A stretch of 64,000 nt of DNA from Cobetia marina (GCF_001720485.1 NZ_CP017114.1:1798001-1862000); one strand, 5' to 3'; shown: positions 45,688 to 55,465, counted from the stretch's first letter. Numbers and translations are program-made. Notes: generated from the sequence alone by a model not told the origin.

Positions 45688-47880
45688 TCAGAAGTCGTAG
45701 GTCATGCTCAGCAGGGCACTGCGCGGCGCACCATAGAGGTACTGGCTGTAGAAGCCTTGCTGGGTGTAGTACTCCTCATCGAAGAGGTTGGAGACGTTGA
45801 GCTGGGTACTGAAGTGGTCATTGATGCGATAGCGCGCCATGGCGTTGGCCAGGAAGACATCGCCCTGACCGACCTTGGCGGTGCCGGTCGGGGTATCGGC
45901 GTCACGATAGGTGTCGCCCTGCCAGGTGCCGCCGGCGCCCAGGGTCAGGCGTGACCAGTCACCGGGCAGCTGCCAGGTGGCGTAGACCTTGGCCTGCTGG
46001 CGTGGATAGCTGGTATTGAGCTGGGTGCCATCGGAATCCTCGGCATCCACCAGCGCGTAGCTGGCGGAGAGGTTGATGCCCGGGGCGACTTCACCGGCCA
46101 CTTCCAGCTCGAACCCTTCCACCACCGCGCCGTCGGATTCGGTGTAGGCCTGATCGGTAGTGCCCGCGACATAGACGCCGGGGATCTCGACGGCCAGATT
46201 GTCCTGCTCGCTGCGGAAGACGGCGAAGGACACGTCAGCGCGGTCATTGAACAGCTCGGCCTTCAGGCCCGCTTCATAGCTGGTGCCTTCCAGCGGATCG
46301 AGCAGGGCGCCATCGGGGGCGCGTTCGCTCTGGGTGTTGAAGATCTGCGTGTAGCTGGTGTACGCGGTGAGGTTGTCGGTGATATCGACGATCAGGCCGG
46401 CATAGGGCGTGAACTCGTCGTTGTACTCATAGCTGCGCTCACCGCGGTAGTTCTGGTCGATCTCCCAATCCGTCAGGCGGGCACCGAGGATCAGATGCAC
46501 GGGGTCTGCCAGCGAGAAACGCGTGACGGCGTAGAAGCCTTCCTGCCTAGTCTCGGTGTCATCGCTCAGGCCCCACTCGCCCCATTCGGGCTCGGCCAGT
46601 GCCGGGTCGTCACGATCGGTGAAGCTGCCCAGCGCCGGCACGCTGCTCGCCGGAGTGCGACTCCAGATCTCGTACTCTTCCTTCAGCTGCATATAGCCGA
46701 AGCCCAGTTGATGCTCGCGACCGAACAGCTCGAAGGGACCTTCGGCGCTCAGGTTGAGGTTCTTCTGGGTCCGGTCTCCGCGGTAGTCCAGCAGATAGGA
46801 GCCGGTGGGTACCTGGCGGTTGGTGTCGTAGTAGAGGATGCCGTTGTCACGGTCCACATAGCCGCCACGGTAGTTGTAGGTCAGCCCGTAATTGGCGTCG
46901 CCGTGGCTGTAGGCGGCGGTCGCCTTCCAGCCATTGGCGAAGTAGTGGGTCAGGTCCGCGAAGCCACGCGTGTTCTCGGTGAAGAAGTGGGCCCACTCGG
47001 TATTGTTGGCGACTGACTGATCGAAATCGGTCCGCGAGCCGTCGGTGTAGTAGAGCGGCACGCCCAGATAGGCGCCGTCCTGGTCGTAGCGCTGGTATTC
47101 GACGCCGACATTCAGTTCGGTATCCGGTGTCAGTTCCGCGGCGATCACGCCGTAGAGGGTCTCGCGGTCATTCTCCACGTCATCCATGAAGCTGTCGGAG
47201 CGGTCCTTGGCGGCCACGAAGCGTACGCCGACCTTGCCGGCGTCATCCAGCGGCGTGCTGACATCCACCACACCACGGCGGCGGTCCCAGCTGCCCACGG
47301 CACCGGTCACGCTGGCGGCGGCTTCCTCCAGCGGCTTCTTGCGCACGAAGTTGACGGTGGCGGAGGGATCGCCCACCCCGGTCATCAGGCCGGTGGCCCC
47401 GCGAATCACCTCGACGCGGTCATAGATGGCGGTGTCCCACTCGGCGTCACCGAAGGGCCAGAAGCTGCTGGTGTTGCTCTGCTGACCATCGAACTGGAAA
47501 TTGCGGATCGAGTAGCCACGCGACTGGAAGTTGGTGCGCGTGCCATCGAGACGATTGGAGGACACCCCTGGCAGGCGGTTGACGGCTTCCGTGGTGCTGG
47601 TGAGCGCCTCATCCTCCATCTGCTGGCGGGTCAGGAAGCTGATCGACTGCGGTGTCTCGCGCGGTGACAGCGTCAGGCCATTGGCGCGGGTGCTGGCGCC
47701 GACCGTGTAGTCACGGGTCAACTCGGTGGTGGAGGTCTGCGCTTCACCGACGATGGTCATGGCTTGTAGCTCACGCGTCTCGTCAGCCGACACCAGGCTG
47801 GGAGATGCAGCGCTAGCCAGCGCGATGGCGAGGGTCAGTCGTGACAGCGGCAGTGCAGATGGCGCGGATGGATGTGACAC
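45688..47880 (-). CDS. TonB-dependent siderophore receptor
   Basis: The 730-residue outer-membrane receptor has a signal peptide (cleavage near VSADE, about residue 31), a TonB-box-like TIVGEA, and a plug with NRLPGV, RGYSIRNF and YDRVEVIRGATGLMTG. The barrel ends in Phe (SMTYDF). These motifs place it in the FhuA/FpvA-type siderophore group; ligand unknown. GTG start with AGGGAA ahead. A Fur box lies just upstream, so iron repression is likely. First gene of the uptake operon. Confidence 0.9.
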   Translation of the reverse strand: MSHPSAPSALPLSRLTLAIALASAASPSLVSADETRELQAMTIVGEAQTSTTELTRDYTVGASTRANGLTLSPRETPQSISFLTRQQMEDEALTSTTEAVNRLPGVSSNRLDGTRTNFQSRGYSIRNFQFDGQQSNTSSFWPFGDAEWDTAIYDRVEVIRGATGLMTGVGDPSATVNFVRKKPLEEAAASVTGAVGSWDRRRGVVDVSTPLDDAGKVGVRFVAAKDRSDSFMDDVENDRETLYGVIAAELTPDTELNVGVEYQRYDQDGAYLGVPLYYTDGSRTDFDQSVANNTEWAHFFTENTRGFADLTHYFANGWKATAAYSHGDANYGLTYNYRGGYVDRDNGILYYDTNRQVPTGSYLLDYRGDRTQKNLNLSAEGPFELFGREHQLGFGYMQLKEEYEIWSRTPASSVPALGSFTDRDDPALAEPEWGEWGLSDDTETRQEGFYAVTRFSLADPVHLILGARLTDWEIDQNYRGERSYEYNDEFTPYAGLIVDITDNLTAYTSYTQIFNTQSERAPDGALLDPLEGTSYEAGLKAELFNDRADVSFAVFRSEQDNLAVEIPGVYVAGTTDQAYTESDGAVVEGFELEVAGEVAPGINLSASYALVDAEDSDGTQLNTSYPRQQAKVYATWQLPGDWSRLTLGAGGTWQGDTYRDADTPTGTAKVGQGDVFLANAMARYRINDHFSTQLNVSNLFDEEYYTQQGFYSQYLYGAPRSALLSMTYDF

Positions 47881-47903
47881 GTTGGCGTTCCCTGAGTGCT
47901 TTT

Positions 47904-47924
47904 ATAAGAATGATTATTATTCAC
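47904..47924 (-). promoter_or_regulatory. Fur box upstream of the siderophore receptor
   Basis: On the minus strand, GTGAATAATAATCATTCTTAT matches the Fur consensus well around the ATAATCATT core. It lies about 25-45 bases upstream of the receptor start, where Fur-Fe(II) binding would block transcription. Confidence 0.75.
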
Positions 47925-48374
47925 TGTGAGGGGCGGCCGATGTTTTGCGAAATGCCAGAAAACCTTTGCGCAGCGCCAGACTTTGCACGAATCGAGGAAC
48001 TTTTCGCACGTTGATGCCCATGCTGCCGGCGTTGGTGAGAAGAATTGCTGAGAAGAACTGAAGGGAGGCATTGAAGAAAGTCGCTGGAGAGGTGCTGGAG
48101 AGAGGCGCTGGAGAGGTGCTGGATAGGTGCTGAAGAGAAGTGCGAGGGAAGGGCCGGCGAAAAGCGGCCGGCGAAAAGCGGCTCGCTGATAACGGGCAAG
48201 GGAAAAGGGGCAAGGGAAAGACGTGCCCGCCGGCAGTGGCCCCTGGCGGCGTTGCGAGAAGCGGGGCATCGGGTTACGGCGGCGCAACCGCGTGATGGAT
48301 TGTGAGGCTTACGAAAGTCTTATATGTTGGTTTTGCTCATAAAGTATCAATAAATATAACGACAAGGACATGAC
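47925..48374. other. Repeat-rich spacer between siderophore receptor and aminotransferase
   Basis: About 450 bases with no supported gene. It contains degenerate GCTGGAGAGGTGCTG-type repeats (48082-48130) and two tandem 14-bp GGCCGGCGAAAAGC units (48152-48179). The last 75 bases (AAAGTCTTATA onward) are AT-rich and hold the aminotransferase promoter, with a GACAAGGACATGAC leader. Confidence 0.6.
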
Positions 48375-49658
48375 ATGACTGACGTTTCAGAGGCGGTGGT
48401 AGCAGAGGCGGTTGGGCCACAGCAGAGCCTTCATGAGCAAGGCATGACAGGGCCGGGCGCAGGGGAGACGGCGCGCAAGGCGCGGCCGGCGTCTCCCTCA
48501 CGGCGCGGTTTTTTGGGCATGAGTGGCGCAGCGCTTGCCGGCGCGGCCCTCGGACAGTTCCTCCCCGGCATTCCGCAGGCCTTCGCCAAGGAGGCCCCCG
48601 CGACGGCGGCCACGCTCACGCCTTCGGCCAAGGCGCCGGTGCGACTCAACTACAACGAGAATGCCCTCGGCATGGCCCCCTCGGCGCAGCGTGCGGCCTC
48701 GGCGTCCATCGCGCATTCCAATCGTTATCCCTTCGCCCACATGGGCAAGTTGCAGTCACTGGTGGCGACGCATCACAAGGTGACCCCTGAAAGCGTGCTG
48801 TTCACGCCGGGCTCTTCCGATGCGATTCGGGCCAGCGTGCTGGCGCATGCGACTCCGGACACTCAGCTGGTCATCCCGGAACTCACCTACGGCGATGGTG
48901 CCTTGTACGCCGGCTTCTATGATCTGGCGATCAACAAGGTGCCATCCTCGCGTGAGGACTGGTCGTTCAAGCTCTCCGACATGCAGCAGGCCGTGGCGGA
49001 CCACGCCGGCCCGTCCATCGTCTATCTGGTGAATCCCAACAACCCGACCTCGACCATCATCTCCAGCGATGCGCTCTACGCCTGGGTCAATGCCAGCCGC
49101 TCCGACACGTTGTTCATCATCGATGAGGCCTATGCCGAATTCGTCAATGACCCGGCCTTCCGCTCCGCGGACAGTCTGGTGGCGGGGGGCGCGAAGAACG
49201 TGCTGGTGCTCAAGACCTTCTCCAAGATCCACGCCATGGCGGGACTGCGGGTCGGCTATGCGGTGGGCGATGCCGAGCGTCTCGAGCATGTCTCGCATTA
49301 CGTGGAAGATGACGCCATGACATTGTCCTACCCCGGGGTCATGGCGGCGACGGCCTCGATGCAGTCACCGGAGTTTCTGGCCCACAGCAAGCAGAGCAAC
49401 GACGAAGCGCGTGCCATCTTCACCGCGACGCTCGATGAGCTGGGCTGGGAGTATCTACCCAGTCAGACCAACTTCGTCTTCCATCGCATTTCCAGGCCGC
49501 TCAAGGAATTCCAGGCGGACATGAAGGCGCGTCATGTGCTGATCGGCCGTGCCTTCCCGCCGGCAGACGGCTGGTGTCGCATGTCGCTGGGCACCCCGGC
49601 GGAAATGCACTACGTGTCAGCCGTGTTGCGCGAGATGAAGGCGAAAGGCGTGGTGTGA
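48375..49658 (+). CDS. Tat-exported PLP-dependent aminotransferase (HisC-like, class I/II)
   Basis: The 427-residue protein begins with a twin-arginine leader (SRRGFLGMSG, then hydrophobic AAL stretch, cleavage near AFAKEA, about residue 70). A fold-type I aminotransferase follows: LNYNENALGM, LVNPNNPTSTI, DEAYAEF and a PLP-Lys motif TFSKIHAMAGLRVGY (Lys near residue 284). It is HisC-like in sequence but exported, and next to iron-siderophore uptake genes, so a periplasmic role in siderophore or amine chemistry is possible. A degraded copy of its leader lies at 41236. Confidence 0.85.
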   Translation: MTDVSEAVVAEAVGPQQSLHEQGMTGPGAGETARKARPASPSRRGFLGMSGAALAGAALGQFLPGIPQAFAKEAPATAATLTPSAKAPVRLNYNENALGMAPSAQRAASASIAHSNRYPFAHMGKLQSLVATHHKVTPESVLFTPGSSDAIRASVLAHATPDTQLVIPELTYGDGALYAGFYDLAINKVPSSREDWSFKLSDMQQAVADHAGPSIVYLVNPNNPTSTIISSDALYAWVNASRSDTLFIIDEAYAEFVNDPAFRSADSLVAGGAKNVLVLKTFSKIHAMAGLRVGYAVGDAERLEHVSHYVEDDAMTLSYPGVMAATASMQSPEFLAHSKQSNDEARAIFTATLDELGWEYLPSQTNFVFHRISRPLKEFQADMKARHVLIGRAFPPADGWCRMSLGTPAEMHYVSAVLREMKAKGVV

Positions 49659-49695
49659 TCCGCATCGACGTATCCCGGATTGGCTGCTGCCTCTC

Positions 49696-49722
49696 AAACG
49701 CCCGCCATTGCGGGCGTTTTTT
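49696..49722 (+). terminator. Terminator after the aminotransferase gene
   Basis: AAACGCCCGC / GCGGGCGTTT stem with a CATT loop and a six-T tail, 38 bases after the stop. Confidence 0.9.
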
Positions 49723-49805
49723 GGCTGATGTGGATGGTGTCTTGTGCCGCCATGCACCTGCCGGCCATCATTGCGCCCCGCCAGGCCATTCCTTCTTGTT
49801 TTCCA

Positions 49806-51140
49806 CTAGACACCGGGACACAGATGCACCCTGTCGTGTGCCTCCTGCGCGATGACGATCTCCTCATCGGTGGCAATGATGTAGATGCCGATGCGTGACT
49901 CGTCACTGCTGATCTTGCGTTCATGGCGTGCATTGGCATCGGCGTCCAGCCTGGCCCCCAGCCAGCCAAGCCGCGAGATGATGAGCTGGCGCACCCGTGA
50001 GGAGTTCTCACCGATTCCGGCGGTGAAGACGATGCTGTCGAGGCCTCCCAGGGCGGTGGCGAGAGCCGCGATTTCACTGGCCGCTCGGTAGCAGAAGAGC
50101 GCGATCGCGGTGCGGGCCTCGGGCGCGGCATGTGCTTCAAGCTCTGCCATGTCATTGCTGATGCCCGAGACACCCAGCAGCCCGGATTGCTCGTAAAGCA
50201 GCTGTGAGACGTCCCGTATCGACATGCCCAGCGATTCCAGCAGATACAGCACGACACCAGGGTCCAGTGAGCCACAACGCTGTCCCATCATCAGTCCTTC
50301 CAGCGCAGTGAACCCCATGCTGGTCGCGACGCTCCTTCGCTCGCGCATGGCACACAGGCTGGCACCATTTCCCAGGTGGGCAGCAATGACGGCTCCCTCG
50401 GCGGCGGCTCCCAGGCAATGAGGCAGCTGGCTGGCGAGGTACTCATAAGACAGGCCGTGAAAGCCATAGCGCAGCACACCTGAGTCCGTCAGGTGACGAG
50501 GCAGGGCGAATTGCTGGGCGAGCGGGTCCTGTGTGCGATGAAAGCTGGTGTCGAAACAGGCGATCTGCGTCAGATGCGGGGCCGTGGCGGCCAGACAGCG
50601 AATCGCCGCGAGATTGTGCGGCTGATGCAGCGGCGCCAGGGCAATCAGCGTCTCCAGTTCCTCAAGCAGGGCGGGCGTCACTCTGGCCGGGCCACGATGC
50701 CGGCGACCGCCATGCACGACTCGATGCCCGGCACAGGTAATCGTCATGTCCTCTTCATGGTGTTCCAACCAATCGAGCAGCGGAGGTATCAGTGCTTCGT
50801 GATCCGCCTCTGGCCATACGGCCATCAGCTGGTCTGGTTGCAGTGGTTGGCCGTCGGCGTCGTGCGCCGAGATGCTCGGATGTGTGCCGATGCCGGAGAT
50901 CTTGCCGCGCAGGCGCATCCGGGGGCCGTCTGATTCGTTGGCATAGACGGCGAACTTGAGACTCGAGGAGCCAGCGTTCATCACCAAGGTGGCATCTTTC
51001 ACCGCTTTCACTCCCGGCAGCGCCTCCGCCTCCGTCCCCACCTCTACCTCAGGTAGCGAGTCTGTCATCCGTCCGCTCGGCGTCTCGCTCGTCAGTTCCT
51101 TCGTCGCCACCCTTGTCGTCTCATCGGTCACCTCTGTCAT
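49806..51140 (-). CDS. ackA: Acetate kinase
   Basis: The 444-residue protein matches the acetate/propionate kinase family: VMNAGSSSLKFAV (about residues 53-65), HRVVHGG, CFDTSFHRTQ, HLGNGASL and FTAGIGENSS. It makes ATP from acetyl phosphate or the reverse. An N-terminal extension of about 50 acidic/Thr-rich residues precedes the usual start. The ATG overlaps the preceding gene stop, so it is coupled to the MaoC-Pta fusion. It ends the ATPase-PHA array. Confidence 0.92.
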   Translation of the reverse strand: MTEVTDETTRVATKELTSETPSGRMTDSLPEVEVGTEAEALPGVKAVKDATLVMNAGSSSLKFAVYANESDGPRMRLRGKISGIGTHPSISAHDADGQPLQPDQLMAVWPEADHEALIPPLLDWLEHHEEDMTITCAGHRVVHGGRRHRGPARVTPALLEELETLIALAPLHQPHNLAAIRCLAATAPHLTQIACFDTSFHRTQDPLAQQFALPRHLTDSGVLRYGFHGLSYEYLASQLPHCLGAAAEGAVIAAHLGNGASLCAMRERRSVATSMGFTALEGLMMGQRCGSLDPGVVLYLLESLGMSIRDVSQLLYEQSGLLGVSGISNDMAELEAHAAPEARTAIALFCYRAASEIAALATALGGLDSIVFTAGIGENSSRVRQLIISRLGWLGARLDADANARHERKISSDESRIGIYIIATDEEIVIAQEAHDRVHLCPGV

Positions 51141-52708
51141 GGCAGCGCATCCGTATGGTGGCTGAGATACAGCTGCGCCAGGGCGCAGGAGGCCAGACGG
51201 GCCAACAGGCTATCGGCGCGACTGGTGAGGATGATCGGTACGCGCGCGCCCAGCACGATTCCGGCGGCATCTGCGCCCGCCAGGTAGATCAGCTGTTTGG
51301 CGATCATGTTGGCGGCCTCGAGATCTGGCGCTATCAGGATGTCGGCATCACCGGCCACGAGAGACTGAATGCCTTTTTCGCTGGCTGCCTTGGCCGAGAT
51401 GGCATTGTCGAAGGCCAGTGGACCATCGAGCAGCCCGCCGGTGATCTGGCCGCGATCCGCCATCTTGCACAGCGCAGCCGCATCCAGCGTGGAGGTGATG
51501 TGCGGATTGACGGTTTCCACGGCCGAGAGCAGCGCGACCTTCGGCAAGGCCACACCGAGGGATTGCATGAGGTCGATGGCGTTCTGAACGATATCGCGCT
51601 TGTCGATGAGGGACGGATAAATATTGATCGCGGCGTCCGTGACCAGCAATGGCTTGGGATAGGTCGGAACATCCAGCGCATAGACATGGCTGATGCGGCG
51701 TTCGGTCTTGAGCCCCAGATGGCTGTCGACCACGGCCTCCATCAGTTCATCAGTATGCAGCGACCCCTTCATCAAGGCGCCGACCGTACCGGAGCGAACC
51801 AGTGCGACTGCTGCCGCCGCTGCGGCGTGACTGTGAGGGACATCAATGATGTCAATACCGTCAAGCGACAGCTCGGCGGCGCTGGCGGCAGCCTCGATCT
51901 TCGTCCGAGGGCCGATCAGGATGGGCACGATGATCTCGCGGCCTGCAGCTTCCAGCGCACCGGTCAGCGACAGGGCATCACAGGGATGCACCACCGCCGT
52001 CACAATGGCGGGCAACTCACGTGTCGCGGCAATCAGGCGGGCATATTGCGCACCCTGCACATGCAGGTGTACCTCCGGCAGTACCACGCGCGGGCGGCGG
52101 ATCTTCCTGTCTGGTGCGATGACGCGCGCTTCGCCCTCGATGACGATCTTGCCGTGCTGGTTGGTGCAGGTGCATGCCAGCACCAGTCGTCCCCGTGGCA
52201 GCTTGGCATTGACGGCAATGCGCACGTCTATCGTGTCGCCGACGCGCACCGGCGCCTTGAAGGAGAGGGTCTGGTCGAGAAATATGGTGCCGGGACCGGG
52301 AAGCTCGGTACCCAACACTGCCGATATCAGTGCGCCGCCCCACATGCCATGGGCAATGACGCCATGGAACATGGCAGAGCTCGCAAACTCCTCATCCACG
52401 TGCGCGGGATTGACGTCACCGGACATCACGGCAAACAGCTGGATATCTTGAGGCTTCAGTGTCCGGCTGAGCGTGGCGCTGTCCCCGACCCTGATCTCGT
52501 CATAGGTGCGGTTCTCGACATATTGCAGGCTTTCCTGTACCCGCAAAGAGGTCGTCTTGTCGACTCCCGGTGGTGCCACTGAGGGCTTTTCATGGGCGTC
52601 CGTGTCTTCTGCCCCCGTGTCTTCTGCCCCCGTGCCAGATGCGCTTGTCTCTTGAGTGCCTGTGCCGAGTGCGCTGTCATCAGGGCTGCCTGCATCATGC
52701 TCGGACAT
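51137..52708 (-). CDS. MaoC-type hydratase / phosphate acetyltransferase fusion
   Basis: The 523-residue protein has a Thr/Asp-rich N-terminus with a 15-bp tandem duplication (52601-52630). A MaoC hot-dog domain follows (about residues 65-200; HVDEEFASSAMFHGVIAHGM holds the catalytic Asp/His region). A Pta/Ptb domain spans about 215-520. Such fusions are annotated as enoyl-CoA hydratase/phosphate acetyltransferase. With AckA it would interconvert acyl-CoA, acyl phosphate and acid. The ATG at 52708 follows GGAGGTC and overlaps fabI. Confidence 0.87.
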   Translation of the reverse strand: MSEHDAGSPDDSALGTGTQETSASGTGAEDTGAEDTDAHEKPSVAPPGVDKTTSLRVQESLQYVENRTYDEIRVGDSATLSRTLKPQDIQLFAVMSGDVNPAHVDEEFASSAMFHGVIAHGMWGGALISAVLGTELPGPGTIFLDQTLSFKAPVRVGDTIDVRIAVNAKLPRGRLVLACTCTNQHGKIVIEGEARVIAPDRKIRRPRVVLPEVHLHVQGAQYARLIAATRELPAIVTAVVHPCDALSLTGALEAAGREIIVPILIGPRTKIEAAASAAELSLDGIDIIDVPHSHAAAAAAVALVRSGTVGALMKGSLHTDELMEAVVDSHLGLKTERRISHVYALDVPTYPKPLLVTDAAINIYPSLIDKRDIVQNAIDLMQSLGVALPKVALLSAVETVNPHITSTLDAAALCKMADRGQITGGLLDGPLAFDNAISAKAASEKGIQSLVAGDADILIAPDLEAANMIAKQLIYLAGADAAGIVLGARVPIILTSRADSLLARLASCALAQLYLSHHTDALP

Positions 52709-53468
52709 GAAGACCTCCGTCGATATGGATCGTTTCACCTGAGATGAGGCGGGTGGCGTCACTGGCATACATTGCGGCTACCTTGCCGACCTCTTCGATG
52801 CTGACGAGTGATCTTTGCGGTGAGCGTTGCCTGGCGGCATCGATGAGTTCATCGAAGTGAGCGATGCCAGATCCCGCGCGAGTCAGCAGCGGGCCGGGTG
52901 AGAGAGCATTGACGCGGATTTCGCGTGGCCCCAGCTCTACCGCCAATGAGCGCACGGTACCTTCCAGCGCGGCCTTTACCGGTCCCATGACGTTGTAGCG
53001 GTCCACGACCTTCTCACCACCGTAATAGCTCATGGTCAACAGGCTGCCACCCTTGTCCATCAGCGGTTCCGCCAATCGCGCCATGCGAATCAATGAGTGC
53101 ACCGAGATATCCATCGCCCGCAGGAAACCAGCTTGCGAGCAATCCACTACACGGCCCTGCAAATCCTCGGCTGGGCAGTAGGCGATGGAATGCACGAGAA
53201 TGTCGAGTCGGCCCCAGCGTGCCTTTATCGCTGCGAAGACGGCTTCCATTTCCCCATCGACCTCGACGTCCAGCGGCAGCAAAAGGTGCGCGCCGACGTC
53301 ATCCGCCACGGCTTGGACATGGGGGTGGGCCTTGTCATTGAGATAGGTCAGTGCCATTTCGGCACCTGCTGCGGCAAAGGCGTGCGCGCAGCCGCTAGCG
53401 ATGGAATGAGAATTTGCCACGCCGACGATCAGGGCTACCTTTCCTTGGAGATGTGTGTCTCGTTCCAT
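52695..53468 (-). CDS. fabI: Enoyl-ACP reductase, FabI-like
   Basis: The 257-residue SDR-type protein has the FabI signature: an N-terminal GVANSHSIASGCA cofactor loop, SIAYCP, LLTMSYYGGEKVV, and the catalytic Tyr-x6-Lys in YNVMGPVKAALE. NADH-dependent enoyl reduction is expected. In this PHA/acetate context it may be a second FabI or act on enoyl-CoA. Overlaps the downstream MaoC-Pta gene. Confidence 0.88.
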   Translation of the reverse strand: MERDTHLQGKVALIVGVANSHSIASGCAHAFAAAGAEMALTYLNDKAHPHVQAVADDVGAHLLLPLDVEVDGEMEAVFAAIKARWGRLDILVHSIAYCPAEDLQGRVVDCSQAGFLRAMDISVHSLIRMARLAEPLMDKGGSLLTMSYYGGEKVVDRYNVMGPVKAALEGTVRSLAVELGPREIRVNALSPGPLLTRAGSGIAHFDELIDAARQRSPQRSLVSIEEVGKVAAMYASDATRLISGETIHIDGGLHVRA

Positions 53469-53511
53469 CAGATTGCCTCACTCATGTGGGCTGGCATCAG
53501 GCCTTCACGAC

Positions 53512-53623
53512 ACCAGAGTTGCTGGGCACCAGGTTTGCTGGGCACCAGAGTTGCTTGGCAGCAGAGTTGCTGGGCACCAGAGTTGCTGGGCACCAGAGTT
53601 GCAAGACGTCAGGTTTGCAGGAC
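53512..53623. repeat. Seven tandem 16-bp imperfect repeats between phaC and fabI
   Basis: A 16-bp unit (ACCAGAGTTGCTGGGC on the plus strand) recurs seven times, the last two diverged and reaching into the 3' end of phaC. In RNA of the minus-strand operon each full unit can form a small CCAG-N5-CTGG hairpin. Confidence 0.9.
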
Positions 53624-55360
53624 ATAGCTGCCGGGGGCGTCGCACAGGGCAACGTAACGTCCTGTCGAAGCCCCCATCGGTGGCGGAGAGACAGGTGTGC
53701 CGGAATGCCCATCGAGCCAGCTCGCAAAGGCTGGCCACCATGAGCCGTCCTGCGGCGCCACGTCGGCAAGCCATTCGTCAGGGTCTCGGAAGGCAGCATT
53801 CGCCGCGGTATCGGCGATACGGAAGTGGCGATGTTGATGGCCAGGCTCAGAGACGATCCCCGCATTGTGGCCCCCGCTGGTGAGCACGAAGGTCATGTCC
53901 ACATCGACGAACAAGTGAAGCTTGTAGACCGAATGCCAGGGGGCGACGTGGTCGTCCTCGGTACCGACTGCGAAGATCGGTGCGCGGATGTCCGAGATGC
54001 TGATCGCCTTGTCACCGACGTGATAGTGGCCCTCTGCCAGGTCGTTGTTCAGGAACAAGCGGCGCAGGTATTCCGAGTGCATGCGCGCTGGCATGCGGGT
54101 GGCATCCGAATTCCAGATCATGAGGTCGAAGGAATGACGGCGTTGTCCCAACAGATAGTGCTTCACTGCTGGCGTCCAGATCAGATCACGTGCACGCAGC
54201 AGGGCGAAGGTGCCGGCCATCTGGTCGGAAGACAGGTAGCCCTTGTCTGCCATCATGTCCTCGATCAGCGTGACCTGTGAGTCGCTGATGAAGAGGCGCA
54301 GTTCACCGGCCTCGGTGAAGTCGACCTGCGCGGCCAGAAGGCTGACCGAGGCCAGGCGATCATCTCCGTCACGGCTCATCGCCGCTGCGGCGATTGCCAG
54401 CAGCGAACCGCCAAGGCAATAGCCGACCGCGTGCAGCCTGGAGGCCTGGGTAATGGCCTGTATGGCGTCGACGGCATCCATGATGCCCAGTCGGCGGTAG
54501 TCATCCATGCCGAGGTCGCGCTTATCGGCGCCAGGATTGGTCCAGGACAGCATGAATACGCTGTACCCCTGTCCCACCAGGAAACGGACGAACGAGTTTC
54601 CGGGCGAAAGGTCGAGAATGTAGTACTTCATGATCCAGGCCGGCACGATCAGTATCGGCTCGGGGTGCACGCTACCTGTGGTCGGCGTGTACTGGATGAG
54701 TTCGATCAGTGCATTGCGGAAGATGACCTTGCCGGGCGTGACTGCCAGGGTATGTCCCACCTCGGGGGGAGGCGGGGTTACTGTCTTCGCTGTTTCGCCC
54801 ATACGTCTCAGGTCTTCCAGCAGATGCTGTGCGCCCCTCACCAGGTTCTGGCCCTTTTCGCTCACGGTCGCCGACATTACCTCGGGATTGGTTGCCGGGA
54901 AGTTTGAGGGAGCGGTCGTGTCGACGACCAGACTCGTCACGAAGGCCATCAGATTTTCGTGTTCTGGCGACACGCCATGAACCTGTGACATGGCGTCTTG
55001 CCACCATTGCCAGGTCTGACGGTGTGCCTGTGACCAGACATTGAAGGGCAGTACCTGCCAGGCATCGTCGGCAAACCTCCTGTCCTCTGCGTCATCGTTC
55101 GCGCCGATACCAAGGGCCGTATGCCAGATCGCCATGTTCCCTCTGAGGGCTGATTCCACCAGGTTGAGTTGCTTGCCCGGGGAAATGGCCAGGTGTATCG
55201 CCCAGTCCATCCAGGCCTCACCAAGCACTGACGGCGCCAGTCCCAGCGTGGATCTGGCAACGCCTGCGTGAACGATGCGGTCGATCGTCTCATAAAGGGT
55301 TGACTCGCCTTCGGGTGGCGCCTTGATTGTCGCTGTTGGATCGCTGGATGGATTCAGCAT
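53609..55360 (-). CDS. phaC: Polyhydroxyalkanoate synthase (PhaC)
   Basis: The 583-residue class I-like PHA synthase has the lipase-like box GYCLGG with the catalytic Cys near residue 315. A conserved WNSDATRMP and the C-terminal SGGHNAGIVSEPG bearing the catalytic His are also present. It polymerises hydroxyacyl-CoA into PHB/PHA. It lies about 100 bases after the ATPase operon and is followed by fabI, so it is likely part of the same transcription array. The 3' end overlaps tandem repeats. Confidence 0.92.
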   Translation of the reverse strand: MLNPSSDPTATIKAPPEGESTLYETIDRIVHAGVARSTLGLAPSVLGEAWMDWAIHLAISPGKQLNLVESALRGNMAIWHTALGIGANDDAEDRRFADDAWQVLPFNVWSQAHRQTWQWWQDAMSQVHGVSPEHENLMAFVTSLVVDTTAPSNFPATNPEVMSATVSEKGQNLVRGAQHLLEDLRRMGETAKTVTPPPPEVGHTLAVTPGKVIFRNALIELIQYTPTTGSVHPEPILIVPAWIMKYYILDLSPGNSFVRFLVGQGYSVFMLSWTNPGADKRDLGMDDYRRLGIMDAVDAIQAITQASRLHAVGYCLGGSLLAIAAAAMSRDGDDRLASVSLLAAQVDFTEAGELRLFISDSQVTLIEDMMADKGYLSSDQMAGTFALLRARDLIWTPAVKHYLLGQRRHSFDLMIWNSDATRMPARMHSEYLRRLFLNNDLAEGHYHVGDKAISISDIRAPIFAVGTEDDHVAPWHSVYKLHLFVDVDMTFVLTSGGHNAGIVSEPGHQHRHFRIADTAANAAFRDPDEWLADVAPQDGSWWPAFASWLDGHSGTPVSPPPMGASTGRYVALCDAPGSYVLQT

Positions 55361-55465
55361 GAAGCCTCCTGGGATGTGTAGAGCAGGCGCTCTATCACTT
55401 GTCGCATCATAGGCCTGGCACGAGCGTCAGAGCCTGATCTCCATCAGCTTCTCTGGCAGGCCACC

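Noticed and set aside
53097..53627. Plus-strand frame encoding repeated CWAPELLGTRV units
   Set aside because: Repetition is a by-product of the 16-bp DNA repeats; the frame is antisense to fabI.
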